This document shows positions 1 through 12,937 of a stretch of 64,000 nt of DNA, piece by piece. Source of the DNA: Cucumis sativus (lineage: Eukaryota > Streptophyta > Magnoliopsida > Cucurbitales > Cucurbitaceae). The stretch is from contig NC_026655.2 in assembly GCF_000004075.3 (NCBI RefSeq), positions 4,712,001-4,776,000 of the forward strand, given 5' to 3'. Under the pieces are notes generated by a model, which was not told where the DNA came from, ran no database searches, and saw nothing but the letters and a program-made list of their open reading frames with translations. A program made the position numbers and the translations under genes. Each line of letters begins with the position of its first letter. Position 1 is the first letter of the stretch.

Positions 1-160
1 ATAAAAAAGCAGTCTATAAAAACAAGTGATTGTGTTGTAAATAAATCTTTTGAAGAGTGAAAAACCCACGAAGGGTTGTGAATGATTTTAAAGCCATCAA
101 AAATCACTTTCATCAACTTAAAAATTAATATAAAATAGAAAAAGTATTTTAAATAACGAT

Positions 161-310
161 ATTGCTAAAAATATTTATAGATATAGTAAAATATGACATT
201 CTATCACTGATAGACTACGATAAACTACTGTCACGATCTATTGCGACGCATATAATATAGTCTATTGCGATCTTTTAATGATAGTGAGTATAATTTTACT
301 ATATTTAGAT
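161..310. repeat. MITE-like element, degenerate copy
   Basis: The segment begins with 'attgctaaaaatatttatag' and ends with 'tataattttactatattta'. The centre has 'ctatcactgatagac' and 'tctattgcga' motifs like those of the better-preserved copy at 33994-34152. A further fragment with the same right-end style ('tttataaatattttag') lies at about 405-530. No target-site duplication is obvious. Confidence 0.45.
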
Positions 311-2182
311 TCATTATTGTTATAATTGAAAATGGTTCTATAAAATACACTTCTTAATTAAGAAAATCTTAAAAACAACAAAATATAAAAAAAATATAGG
401 AAAGTTTTCAGATTATATCGATAATAGACATTATAGTCTTTTAACAGAAACATATAAGTGATTATCATTTATATAAACCAATATTTTGCTACAGTTTATA
501 AATATTTTAGTTATTTTACTATTTTAAAAAATATTATTTTAATTATTAAAATTAATTTTACATTTCAAATTATACTTTAAATGCGAATTTGACATTTTAA
601 GATTTTAATAATTTCATTCTCAAATATGTTTTAACAAAATAGATTGCAACCAAATTAAAATTGGAAACAATGCATTTTTTTCAAAATGAATATTGATTTT
701 TGATTTTTCGAATTTGAAAATAAAAGAAAAAGAAAAACAATATACTAATTTTGTCTCAATTAGTTAGTCTTTTCAAATTCAATATTCAACAAATTTTGTT
801 GTCTTATAGTAAATCATTGTTGTTTTGAAATTTGTTACGATAGGCACTATGAGCCTATGATTTATTTATTTATTTTGGTATATCCTATAGTGTCATTGGA
901 GGGGAGAATTACTCTTGCTCAAAATCACTTGAATGAGCGGAAACCAATCAAACAATCGAAATTTATTTGTCGTATTTGCATGTTCCTCCTCAAATTATCT
1001 ATTTTTATATTTTTAATACAAAATTATACGCAATGTATAATAATGTAAATTGATATATTCATCATAATTAACAAAGGTCCTCCCTAAAACGTTGGTAGTT
1101 GAGTTGTGAATGCACTGCAATGTGTGTCATCGTGATTTAAATAGACTTTTCAACTCTTGAGCTTTCAATAGTTGAGAATCAATTATACAATTAAATTACT
1201 GACATGTGTTTAATGGTTGATTTAGTTAAATAAAAATACTTATGTGATTTTGCAATAAAAATGGTTAAAACAGATAGTGATACAAGTTATCAATGGTTCA
1301 ACTTGATGTAGATTTTTTACCTGTTTCAACCGCTACGGTAAAGATCACATTTTTCTACTATAAATATTTGAATATTCGACTGCATAATCAAATGAGAAAG
1401 ATCAGTTGGTGAAAGTTTGCCTTCTGACAATATATTGAGAAAATATGATTGGATTCGTTAGATTTGAAAGTCATCACGAATATGTTGCAAAACATGAAAA
1501 CTCATAAATAGCAGTTATAGTGTATCAAATAAAGTAACGTATGAATCAATTAATATTGTATTGCATTTCTTCCAAAGTTTTTTCAATTACATTCATATGT
1601 ATAAATGCTTCCCCTACACAAAATTTATAGCTAAGCCACAAGCAAGATGATGTTTGGATCCCAATTTATAATCTTAATTACAATAAGTTATCATATTAGT
1701 TCATTCAATATTTTAAATTTTTAAGTTGAAATATCTAGTTATCGTAGTTCACCGTGAGATCACACATTGCTCCATAAATAATGGCCGAAATACCGGAAAG
1801 GAAATAACTTTACAAATATTTGAACACTGGATCTCTCTAGATCACACCACTATAATATCATCTTAAATCACATATTGGGTGAAGGCGCCAACCTAATTGT
1901 ATATCATCTAAAACCATTTTAAGTTTTATGGAATTCTCTTGACGCATTGTCCAATATTTTATTTTACAAATAACGTTCCAAGATTATTTCTCCCATGATG
2001 TTATGGAAAATGAAAATGGTATAAAAGAAGATCAATAAAGTTTATATTTATTCCTTAAAACTTTGTACTTCTTTATGATTAAATCAACAAGCCTTTAACA
2101 TAACTAGAAATGATATTACTAGGTCGCATGAGATACTAATTAATGTTTCTAATGAAAACTATTTTCCATCTTTATAATTCAG

Positions 2183-2189
2183 TTGGGCC
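2183..2189 (+). promoter_or_regulatory. Site II-like TGGGCC element
   Basis: TTGGGCC lies about 120 bases before the NRDE2-like start codon. TGGGCC/T elements are common in promoters of plant housekeeping genes and can bind TCP factors. The function here is inferred from motif and position only. Confidence 0.4.
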
Positions 2190-2309
2190 TGGCCTGATCT
2201 CTCAAGTTCATTTGGACCTGAACACAATTTGCCTCTTTCATTTCCTTCCTAGGCTTTCAATTCATTACCTCCAAATTTTCTGATCTCGCGGGCAAAATTC
2301 TGCGTAGCC

Positions 2310-5300
2310 ATGGAAGCTCCACCAGAAGAGAAGGAATCACCACCTGAAGAGCAAAACCCCAAACCTTCCCTTTTCCCGCTCTCGTTCGTCGCCAACAATC
2401 CCCAGACTCAAAGCAATCCTTCCACTTCAAGCGTTCCGCAGTGGCTCTGCAACTCCAGCTTCACCACTGACCTAACTGTCATCAACGACGCTCTTTCATC
2501 TCAAAACAATGTCCATCCTTCCTGTTCCGCCGATAGCGAGCAGGAAGAGGCTGTGGAAGATGAAGGAGGTCCAAGTGGTAGACGCGAGGTGCAGAAGCCT
2601 TCTCGATCATATGAATTGCTGGAGTCTTCTGCTTCGGAGGACGATTCTGAGCATGAGAAGAGGAAGAAGAGGAAGAAGAAGAAGAGGAGACGGAGGCGGA
2701 ATGAATCTGAAGAAAGAGGGGGATTTGGTGAATATGGTTCGAGAAAGTCTGATGTTCGGGCTTGGGCTGATGCCGATGGTAGACCTTCCAAGGATTATTA
2801 CTTCGACTCTAATGGAGACCGGGACAATTTAGCATTCGGTTCTCTTTACAGGTATTTATGCCGACGTAATTTGATTGTTTTGAATCCCTCTCTCTTGGTA
2901 GTTTTGGAGACGTGGAAGACGAGTTTAAACAGAGTTGAATATACTTGTTTTGAAATTTGAAAATACATGCTCACAATTTAATCAGATGGAGAAGAATTCA
3001 GCTAACAGAAATGCATATACTAGTTTTCATTTTCTCTTAAATAAACTGCGTGGAAGTTCAATCAATCTCCAGAACTTGTTTAAAGCACCCATTTCGCTAG
3101 TTGTGTAAATCCAATTCATATGTACAAAGAAAAGAATGAATCTGATAATTTATCTATTTATTCATCTAAAGGCAATAAGATTACATCTACATTTATTCAC
3201 AAAAAGGAAAAAGGGGTAACCCCCAAGATAATGTTAGACTGAAAATTGTAACCTACAAACCCAAATTTCTTTGAAGCGGAAGCCAGGAATTCAGGACCTC
3301 TTTAACCTTGAGTACTTAAATATCTGTTGGAAGCGGCAGAATTAAATTTGAAGTTTTCAATTTTGAGAAAGAACATTATGTTTGGAACTATTGCCGAGGC
3401 TTTTAGAATCAGTTTTTTCAATTTCTTTTTCCATGGAAGCTGAGCATCCCGAACTGGTTGCGAAGTTTACAGTTTGTTTTATCACAATACAGGATGGATG
3501 TTGCACGCTACAGACCACTCAACCGTGGGGAAAGACATGGACAGAATTTTCATGGATTTTCTCAGTGGAATAAAAGTAGTTCAGCCTTAGACAGAGATGC
3601 TGATGCTGATGTGTTGGATAATAAAGTGAAATCAGGTGGACGCTATTGGTCTGCGAAGAATGCAGCAATAGAGCGACATAAGAACTTCAAACGTGTCCGC
3701 ATTGGTTTTTCTAGTAATACTTCGGACACATTATTGGATGATTTCATTCCTTTGTCAGATGTTCAAACATCGAATAATATTGAGGAATCTTGGGAGGATG
3801 AAGTGCTACGTAAAACGCGGGAGTTTAATAAATTAACTAGGGAGCATCCCCATGACGAGAAGGCTTGGTTAGCTTTTGCTGAGTTTCAAGACAAAGTTGC
3901 AGCTATGCAACCTCAGAAAGGTGCTCGCTTGCAAACCCTAGAGAAAAAGATTAGCATATTGGAAAAGGCTGCTGAGCTTAACCCAGAAAATGAGGAGTTA
4001 TTGCTATACCTTTTAAAGACTTATCAGAACAGAGATAATATTGATGTGGTCATTAATAGATGGGAAAAGATACTGTTGCAGAATTCTGGGAGTTATAGGT
4101 TGTGGAGAGAGTTTTTGCATCTCATGCAAGGGGAGTTCTCTAGATTCAAGGTTTCAGATATGAGACAAATGTATGCACATGCAATTCAAGCTCTATCGGC
4201 TGCATGCAACCAGCACATTAGGCAGGTTCTCAAATCAAATGTCTATTTGTTCTTGGGGCATCACCCTAATTTTCATATTCTTCTCTGTTTTATCTAGCTT
4301 ACTGAAGTTTTCTCGACATATGCTTCTATGAGGCGAAATATTAATCTGCCATGTTATTGGTATTTTATGGAGAGGAAATTTTGCCCTTTAATTGTATACT
4401 TCACTTGACTGACCATACTTTTATGTTATGTATAATGCCCATAGTTTTACTTGAAATTGTTTACAAGGGGTCCTCATTGCTTTTTGAGGGAATTTTGTCA
4501 TCAATTTGCTAGATATAGGAAATAAGACTTGTTCAGTTGTGCTTTTACTTCTTGTTATACCTAATTTCCTCATTGCACCTTCTGATCCCTATTATTCTTC
4601 TTCTTTTTTTCCCTTGTTTGGACTTCTTTATTTAGCTCATTGTATAATTCTCTTGTCCATTGAGCTCTTATTATTATTAATAAAGAAGTTTGTCTCCATT
4701 TCAAAAAAATTGCATGTACTTAGAATTCCAAATGGTTGCTTTTTATTACATTTGACTTCCTAGATATAATGAACCATACATCTTAGGAGACCAAGAGTAC
4801 TACTTTACCATTTGACTTTTAGGCGAAGAGATGGCTTATTGCCCCTGTTATGCCCACCATTCATTCAAACACTCTTGTTACTGGAAACTGTGTTAATATT
4901 ATTAAATCCAAGTTGGTTAATGAGTGTGATCGACAAAGATGTATCATGTATGTCTATGTTTTTCTTCTTCAAGCTTTTACTCCTTTTTGGGTGGACACTT
5001 GCTTGTTTCCATCAAATTTTCCTTTTCCAATGTTCTTTAAGTTGTATGCGTACTAAAATTCTTATTAGAGCCCATTTCTTTTGTATTTAAATGAATCTAT
5101 TTATCACTTATATGGGGATAGATTCAACTCTCATTTTATTTTCTTCTCTGTATTTTTATCTTGTTTCTGTTCAATACAGGCCAATCAAATTGGCAAACCC
5201 TCAGTGGAGCATGATCTTATTCAACTAGAACTTGGTCTGGTTGATATTTTCATGAGTTTGTGCCGGTTTGAGTGGCAGGCTGGATATCAGGAGTTGGCTA

Positions 5301-8300
5301 CGGCTTTATTTCAGGCTGAGATTGAATTTAGTTTGTTTTGCCCTGCTTTACATTTAAATGATCGGAACAAACAAAGATTATTCGAACACTTCTGGAATAC
5401 CGATGCTGAAAGAGTTGGTGAAGAAGGTGCCGTCGGTTGGTCTACATGGTTAGAAAAAGAGGAGGAAAATAGGCAAAAGGCTATGAGAGAGGAGGTCTTA
5501 GAGGCTGATGAAAAGGGTGGTTGGACTGGTTGGTTTAATCCTGCACCAAAAGAGAATAAAAATAGTGATGGCACAGGAACTACTGCAGAAATGGATGTAG
5601 CAGCAGAGGAGACTATGGAGGAATATGTGGAAGAAGATATTGAAAGAGAAGATAGCACGGAAGCTTTGCTCAAAATTCTAGGAATCAACACTGATGCAGG
5701 TGTTGATGAGGAGGTTAAGGACGCCTCAACTTGGGCTAGATGGTCAAAAGAAGAGTCATCAAGAGACTCTGAACAGTGGATGCCTGTCCGGGAAAGAACT
5801 GGTACCCTATCTCTGCCTGCACACTTTAGTTAATTTCTTACCAACTCTTTTGTTTCACATTTATTCTGATATGTATACATATAGATCAGTGATTCCCCAT
5901 GAATCTTCATATTCTGAATATTAAATATGATTGAACTACTTATGTTTACTGATTAAGAACGCCAAGCTTATATTTTTCTGAATTCATACTGTGAAACAGT
6001 AGATGTTATTCATGATGAAGGGATGCCTGATGGAGAAACAAACGAACAACTTTTAAGAGTTATATTATATGAAGATGTCAAAGAGTACCTGTTTTCATTG
6101 GTTTCAAGTGAAGCCCGCCTATCCTTAATCTATCAGCTAATTGAATTCTTTAGTGGAAAAATCTATTCAAGGTAAAAGCTATATTATGTATTTATTTATA
6201 AGAAATTAAGAACTATATTATTAAAAAGGTTGAACTAGATTTTTGACAGTGAAGATACAGGTGGTGTATTAAGAATATATAGAAGTACAAAATAGATTGT
6301 TTGGTTGAATGTATAACAAGTGGTTTCTGGAGCGATTACTGTGGATGCCTGCCAATTCCCATTTTGCTTATGAGGTTAAAATTTTAGAATGGTTGGAATG
6401 GTTTTGCTTATAAGTATCATTTTGGTGATAGTACCACTATCGTTTCCAGGTTATTTATTTAGCAGAAGCTTTTATTGCTGCTAACTCTTGTCTTCACCGA
6501 TCATCTCTTGGTTATGTTGAATATGTTTTACCCTGGTTTTTTTCAAAAGAAAATTCCTTTTGCCTTCTTGCTTGACAAATGATTGATTTTTTTTTCTATC
6601 CATCAGGGCATCTTCAAATAATTCAAGTTGGATGGAGAGAATACTTAGTTTAGAGGTGTTGCCGGACGATATAGTACATCATCTGAGAAGTGTTCACGAT
6701 GTTCTTAATAAAAGACAAAGCAGTTCAAGTAGCTCCAGTATGGAGGTCCTTATTGGAAGTTCTGATAACTTATCTCAGATGTCTGAGATGATGAAGTTTC
6801 TTCGCAACACTATCTTACTCTGTTTAACGGCTTTCCCACGTAATTACATATTGGAAGAAGCTGCTTTAATTGCTGAAGAGTTATTTGTTACAAAAATGAA
6901 TTCTTGTAGCTCCTCAGTTACTCCTTGCCGTTCTTTGGCAAAGAGTCTCTTGAAAAGTGATCGTCAGGTGTGGTCTATTCTCTATTTACTATCAACATTC
7001 GACATGTATGTTTTTTTCCAGGCTTGAATGTCTAGGCGTACAATATATAGTGATAGTTATTAGTTCTCACAAAAGGTTGTTGGGTTGTGGAGAAAATCTT
7101 TTGAATATTTGGGGAATAGGTTTTTCCTATTACTATTTCTATTATTAAGAATTTGTAAAAAGAATGGAATATTAATGTAGGTGGAAGAGCACGAACAACA
7201 ACTCCATTGGAGTTGCATCTTCAATATTCCAAACTTTTTATAAGCTATATAATTACCTCCTATCCAATTGAGGCTATTTTCCCATATTGACCTTGAATTC
7301 TCTTTTAAATTTGAAATCGGAATTAGATTATAATTAAATGACAATATTATTATATCATTAACAGTGATGCCTTTTGTTTTGGATTGCATTAATTCTTCAT
7401 TCCTGGTTCCTAGAGTCATTTTGTGGCTAATTGCCTTCGTTATTGTAATTCAAAATACCACTATTCATGAAGCATAGAAATAATTGCACCTTCAGTATTC
7501 TAGAAAAATGGAAACACATTCTTTATGTAATGGTTCCATATCCTCATTTCTCATTTTGTACTATTACCAGTTATATTTTATTTATATAACTGAAATAATA
7601 AAGTTTGAAATACTTGGTGTCATCTTGTGATGATTATAGGACATGTTACTTTGTGGAGTCTATGCACGAAGAGAGGCAACTTATGGAAATATCGATCATG
7701 CTAGAAAAGTATTTGATATGGCATTGGCATCCGTGGAAAGCCTTCCAGTGGTATATTACCGTATCTCTAAATGTGAATGCTCACTTGTGTGTTAAATTAG
7801 GATGCTACTTCTTAAGAAAAAGAAAAATAATCTTCAAGTACATTGTTGGGATAATTTTTATGATATGGAAAAAGAATCTGTCTTAATGGTCAAACGTCCT
7901 GGCACATTGGCTTTTCTTGCTAGCTTTCCTTGAAAAGTTCTTGTTCAAATGGGATTGACTGCAAATCCATGTTGAAACTCGTTTCTAGTTAACATATTTA
8001 TCTACCTGTGGGATGTGTGCTTCATGAGTCAACGGTATTTAATTTTAACTGCTGTGATTGCTGAAGCAGGATCAGAAGTCTAATGCTCCTCTCTTATATT
8101 TCTGGTATGCTGAATTGGAGCTTGTGAATGATCATAACAATGGACACAATTCATCAAATCGTGCAGTTCACATTTTATCTTGTCTTGGAAGTGGTACTAC
8201 ATACAGTCCATTTAAATGTCAACCATCAAGCTTGCAACTGCTGAGAGCACATCAAGGCTTTAAAGAAAAAATCAGGGAAGTGCGATCTACATGGCTCCAT

Positions 8301-10022
8301 GGAGTTATAGATGACTCGTCCGTGGCTCTCATATCCTCTGCAGCTTTGTTTGAGGAGTTGACTACCGGATACAATGCTGGCCTTGAGGTTTTAGATCAGG
8401 CTTTCTCCATGGTGCTTCCAGGTTATTTACCAATTCTGGCATCTCCCGTTTTTCATTATTTCTTATGAGTGATAAGAATTTGAACCCTTGATAGTGGAAA
8501 CATGTTTCCTCCTTCCTCCCCGGGCATATTGAAAAAAGTTGTTTATCATTGACAAAAGATTTCGATACCCATAACATAATTCACTATCCCTTATCCTCCC
8601 CTCATGTTTCTACTGGTGTAAACATTCACAATCGAGGGCCTATCATCATAGCTTTTGGAGCTAGCGGTGGTAAGTTGTTATCATGGAGGTCAATCAACCA
8701 TTGAATTTGTTTTGGCTCTACGTTCTGAAGCAAGATTGTTATGTTTTTCGATCTCAATGTCTACATCATCAACAACAATAATAATAAAAGAAAGAAAGCT
8801 AGGACCAAAAATGTTAATGCTGTATATTATTTTGTTTGTTGTGTTGGTTGTTAGTGACTTACTATTGTTATTGATGTGCAGAAAGAAGAAAACAGAGCTA
8901 TCAACTAGAACATTTGTTTAACTACTATGTGAAGATGCTTCAAAGACATCATAAGCAATTGAGCCAACTGAAAGTTCGGGAGTCAATTACACACGGATTG
9001 CAGTTCTATCCATTAAATCCAGAACTTTATAGTGCTTTTCTGGAGATTAGCTACATTTATTCGGTACCCAGTAAACTTCGATGGACTTTTGATGACTTCT
9101 GCCAGAAGTAAGATGCTTTTTCTTGTGCTCTCTTGCTAGCTACATTTATTTGCTACCCAGCAACTGCCATGCGATTTTGATATAAATGCACTGTTGTGTT
9201 CTTATCCGATTTGTATTTGGTGTTGATTAACCATCATAACAACCTTCCTTGCATGTTCCCGACCATGATGGATGCATCATAACGACCTTCCTTACTTGTT
9301 CTATTTGATCATTGGATCCAATTATGGCTACTTTGACTAGAACCTTTCCTGAATCTCAAGCTTTATCGTAAATACGTTATATCTCATATATTGTTATTGA
9401 TCTTTTTTCCCTCTTTTTTTTTTTTTTGCTGTTTAATTATGAGCATTACACATAGATTTGGGATCCCTAGGCTTGACAAATTTGCATGTAATACTCTCAG
9501 GCAACCTTCCCTGATTCTTTGGATTTTTGCATTATCCTTCGAGATGGGTTATGGGGGTTCACTTCATAGAATCCGTAGACTCTTTGAGAAGGCATTGGAA
9601 AATGAAAATTTGCGCCATTCTGTTCTTCTCTGGCGCTGCTACATTTCATATGAACTGAACACAGCATGCGATCCTTCTTCAGCCCGGCGAGTTTTCTTCC
9701 GAGCCATTCATTCCTGCCCATGGTGATAACCAATTTCTTTCTTATTTAGAGACCAGCTAAGCTGGCTCCAGTTTCCTTTGTTTTCGATTCACAATCAACA
9801 ATATACTAATATATATTGGTGCTTCAGATAAACAGCAGTACTTTGTCTAACCGTTTTGTGTTGTGAAGGTCGAAAAAGCTGTGGCTTGATGGCTTTCTCA
9901 AACTGAACTCCGTTTTGAGCGCAAAAGAGCTTTCAGATCTCCAAGAAGTCATGCGCGATAAAGAGCTCAATCTGCGGACAGATATATACGAGATTCTCTT
10001 GCAAGATGAACTCGTATCTTGA
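2310..10022 (+). CDS. NRDE2: NRDE2-like nuclear RNA-interference/exosome cofactor (10 exons, complete)
   Basis: Exons: 2310-2851, 3493-4225, 5180-5801, 6000-6171, 6607-6967, 7640-7750, 8070-8421, 8882-9107, 9501-9722, 9869-10022. All junctions are GT-AG and keep phase, giving 1164 residues. The N-terminus is acidic and low-complexity, followed by a very basic stretch (about residues 117-130, KRKKRKKKKRRRRR-like) that is a likely nuclear localisation signal. The family landmark DRDNLAFGSLYRMDVARY spans the exon 1/2 join. The body is HAT/TPR-like helical repeats (for example DEKAWLAFAEFQ and the RHLCSS-type block RRLFEKALENE in exon 9), and the C-terminus includes SAKELSDLQEVMRDKELNLR. In other eukaryotes NRDE2 works with the MTR4 helicase in nuclear RNA surveillance and splicing; that role here is by family. 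Exon 9 could also begin at 9456, in frame. Confidence 0.9.
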
Positions 10023-11345
10023 ATCTCATCTTTGACGATGTACTCCGGGCCTAAAATGTGTTGTATCATGTTCTCAATACTGGAACTTGGAAGGTCAAAA
10101 TGTTCTACCAGAATTAGCTTCACTTTCCTCTCCCTCTTTAATTTGTAATTTGTACATTAGACAAAAGGAGATATAATTAGTTGGCTTCAATTCTCGCTGG
10201 GGTTGTATTATATGTTTTTGTTCTAAATTTGGGTTACATGTGAGTTGAAATATTTGAGGCTTGTAAATTAAAAAAGAAAGAAAAAGAAACTGCAATCTAA
10301 TAATTAAATAGATATTTCAAGGAATACATCAAAGCATGCAAACTTGTGAAAAAAATTTCTTCACGTATTCATTCTTTTAGGTCTTGCCTCTGTCCAACAG
10401 TTTGATTTTATTAAATTATTACTTCAAAGTTTCATCTAAAAAATAAATTATTATTTCAAGAATATTAATTTTCTTAAAATAGACGTTGCATTGAAATAAT
10501 AAACAACGTTTTAATACATTGATGAAATTTTTTAAATTTTCTATTTCAATCAGTCAAACTTTACTGTAACTTCTAACTCTTCCATTTCTAGCCATTTACA
10601 TTGGACCGCTCTTGAAGATATATCAAATCAATACGTTCAAAATCATGATATTGAATTGAAACAAACTCTTAAATATTGTGTTTTCAATCAAAATGTCATA
10701 CGTTTAAATATTGCTTCACACACTAACTTACTTAAATCAAAGAAAATAAATCATTTGTTGAAGGATCACATTTGGCGAATTTATTATTTTAATATGTCAA
10801 GAGAAAGAAACGTGTTCCAAAATTGGAAAATAAAAACATACTTTACATTCAAGTTTTAGGGCCACAGCTTTTAATTTATTTTATTTGATAAGCCAACTAC
10901 ATACATCATGTTTTAATACTAACTTATTACAATTAAATTAATAATCATAACTTGTCACTATATTTAATTTAACAATCATTAACTCACTAACAACGTCTGT
11001 GAGTAATATAACCCAACCACTAAAATGTAAATATATTTTTAGTTAACTTGAAAGATCTATCCAATTAAGAAATTATATTTCCACTAATTAAACATATGAA
11101 AATATCCTACTTAAATTTTTTTTAAAAATTATTATAAATGATATTGTTGAAAATATTACAAAATTTTAAATATAATTTTTTATTCATAAAATATTAAAAT
11201 TTACTATTTATAAATATTTTAGTTTATTTTGATGTTAAAAATATTTATCCAAATAAAAAGAAGAATAATAATAAACTTTCAAAATTAAGAGAATTTGTAT
11301 TATTCTTTAGAAGGCATTTTTCTTTATTTTTTTTCTTTCTTTAAA
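10023..11345. other. Intergenic region between NRDE2-like gene and BTF3
   Basis: The first 250 bases are likely the 3' untranslated region of the NRDE2-like gene. The rest is strongly AT-rich, with only short chance frames (such as 10656-10859) that lack family resemblance. I see no RNA gene or clear transposon. Confidence 0.5.
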
Positions 11346-11369
11346 CCAATAGGAATTTTTGGTATATAT
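11346..11369 (+). promoter_or_regulatory. Candidate CCAAT and TATA boxes of BTF3
   Basis: CCAAT at 11346-11350 is followed by TATATAT at 11363-11369. This is about 30 bases before the presumed start of the leader exon. Assignment rests on motif and spacing only. Confidence 0.35.
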
Positions 11370-11394
11370 TTTTGGATTTTCCACTACTCGAGGT

Positions 11395-11544
11395 GAGGTT
11401 AAATCCCAACCGTTGGATCAGCTTGATAAATATCACCATCTTCGTCGCGCCCTAATATATGAAGCATTAGCGCCGTCTCATACTGAGGCTATCTTCTACC
11501 TCTTCAAACCACTGAGACTCAAAAACCTCAATATCACCTTCAAG
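11395..11544 (+). other. Non-coding leader exon of BTF3 (5' end approximate)
   Basis: A C-rich stretch ends at the donor CAAG|GTAGAA (11544/11545). The only acceptor that reaches the coding region is TGTGCAG at 12931-12937, immediately before the BTF3 ATG. This gives a leader intron of about 1.39 kb. The transcription start is guessed from the TATA box. The frame through this exon (11359-11691) is not needed by any known protein. Confidence 0.5.
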
Positions 11545-12608
11545 GTAGAACTCTTCCTTCCATTTTCGCTTCACTTCTCATCGTTATCTCAATCCTCTCT
11601 TGTTCTTTCTATTTTCGGATTGCTCTTCTTCATCTTCGACGATGAATTTCTTCTGCCGAGGGTTCTACTGTTGTGTTTTTTCATTTTATAGCCGGATTTT
11701 GTTTTTGCTTCTTTTGAGGCGTTCGCGTTCATCGATTTGATATGTATTTATGTCTTTGAAACTTCTCGTCATTGATTTTCGTCTTTATATGTTAAACTTG
11801 TTTGTGTTATTGAATTTATTGATTACTTTACAGATCGTGTTTGTGTCTATACCATCTGTAAGCGTTCTTCGATTGTGAGTTTAGAAGTGAAGTAAAGAAC
11901 AGCTTAGGTTAGAGGATTTAGTGTAGCCGTAGTTACTGTACTGAACAGGAGCTTACATTACATGAACATTACATTTCTTGTATTTTTCTCAGCGATTGTG
12001 ATAAATGATGAACGGATAAATTTATACCTTGATAATGTTCAAGGTAGACCTCTTCCTTCCATTTTCGGATTGCTTTTCTTCATCTTCGACGATGAACATC
12101 ATCTGCCGAGGGTTCTACTGTGGCGTATTTTCATTTTCTAACCGGATTTTGTTTTTACTTCTGTTGAGGTGTTTGTGTTCATCGATTTGATATGTATGTA
12201 CGTGTTTGAAACTTCTCGTTATTCATTTCTTTGTGTAATTGGCTTTCTTGATTATTTTACAGAACGTGTTTTAATCTTCACTTCTCATCGTTATCTAAAT
12301 CTTCTCTTGTTCTTACTCATTTCGGATTGCTCTTCTTCATCTTCGACGATGGACTTCTTATGCCGAGGTGTTTGTGTTATTGGATTTCTTGATTATTTTA
12401 CAGAACGTGTTTAAATCTCTACTGTTCTTTAATTGCGTTTTTCGATTGTGAGTTTAGAAGTGAAGGAAAGAACAGCTTAGGTTATAGGATTTAGTGGAGC
12501 TGAAGTTACTGTACGGATGAGGAGCTTACATTTCATGAACATTATATTTTTTGTATTTTTCTCAAAGATTATGATAACACGATGAACAGATAATTTATAC
12601 TATAGAAA
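11541..12608 (+). repeat. Tandem duplication within the BTF3 leader intron
   Basis: Copy 1 runs 11541-12034 and copy 2 runs 12041-12608. Both start with 'caaggtaga', share 'cttcatcttcgacgatga' and 'tctgccgagggttctactg', and end with 'gaacagcttaggtta', 'gagcttacat' and 'catgaacatta'. Copy 2 has an extra inner partial repeat at about 12278-12415. Because the unit begins at the exon/intron border, the splice donor CAAG|GTAGA is duplicated (second copy at 12044/12045), and each unit carries a 'tttacag' acceptor-like site. Confidence 0.85.
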
Positions 12609-12937
12609 TTAACTTTTTGGATAAGCTAGGGCTTGATAACGTATTCTAGTGCTGTTTTCCTTTTAGATACTGCAACTATTACATGAATTTTCGGATGAGA
12701 TTTCTGTTTGTTATAGTTTTTAAAAAACGTGACGAAGCACCTGTATGTGTTTATCTGTTTTAAATTTCTTTTCTTCGTTAGCGCTTTTATGTTCTTTAAT
12801 TGCTGTAATATTTCAAGTTCGAATGTAGTTTTTAATCATTTTTCAAGTTCTCAATTCTCATAAATTTTATCCTTTTTGTTTCATATTAAAAGAAACAATC
12901 TCATAAATCTTATCCTTGTTCTTCCTATGTTGTGCAG

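Larger units (their letters stand above)
1..2309. other. AT-rich intergenic region upstream of the NRDE2-like gene
   Basis: I see no convincing gene here. The one open frame of note (857-1048) encodes 63 residues of low-complexity hydrophobic sequence and lies in AT-rich DNA. The left end holds two MITE-like segments (about 161-310 and 405-530) with 'ctatcactgatagac'-type motifs. The last 150 bases rise in C+T content and contain a TGGGCC element, so they probably hold the promoter and leader of the downstream gene. Confidence 0.6.

Noticed and set aside
857-1048. 63-codon frame in the left flank
   Set aside because: Short, hydrophobic, AT-driven; no promoter or relatives recognised.
2501-2791. 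Antisense 96-codon frame opposite NRDE2 exon 1
   Set aside because: It mirrors the low-complexity acidic/basic coding strand; the frame has no family features.
11359-11691. 110-codon frame across the BTF3 leader
   Set aside because: It runs through a clear splice donor and the duplicated intron; not conserved with any protein I know.
12001-12040. Possible C/D-box snoRNA (ATGATGA) in the BTF3 leader intron
   Set aside because: No D box (CTGA) at proper spacing and no terminal stem.
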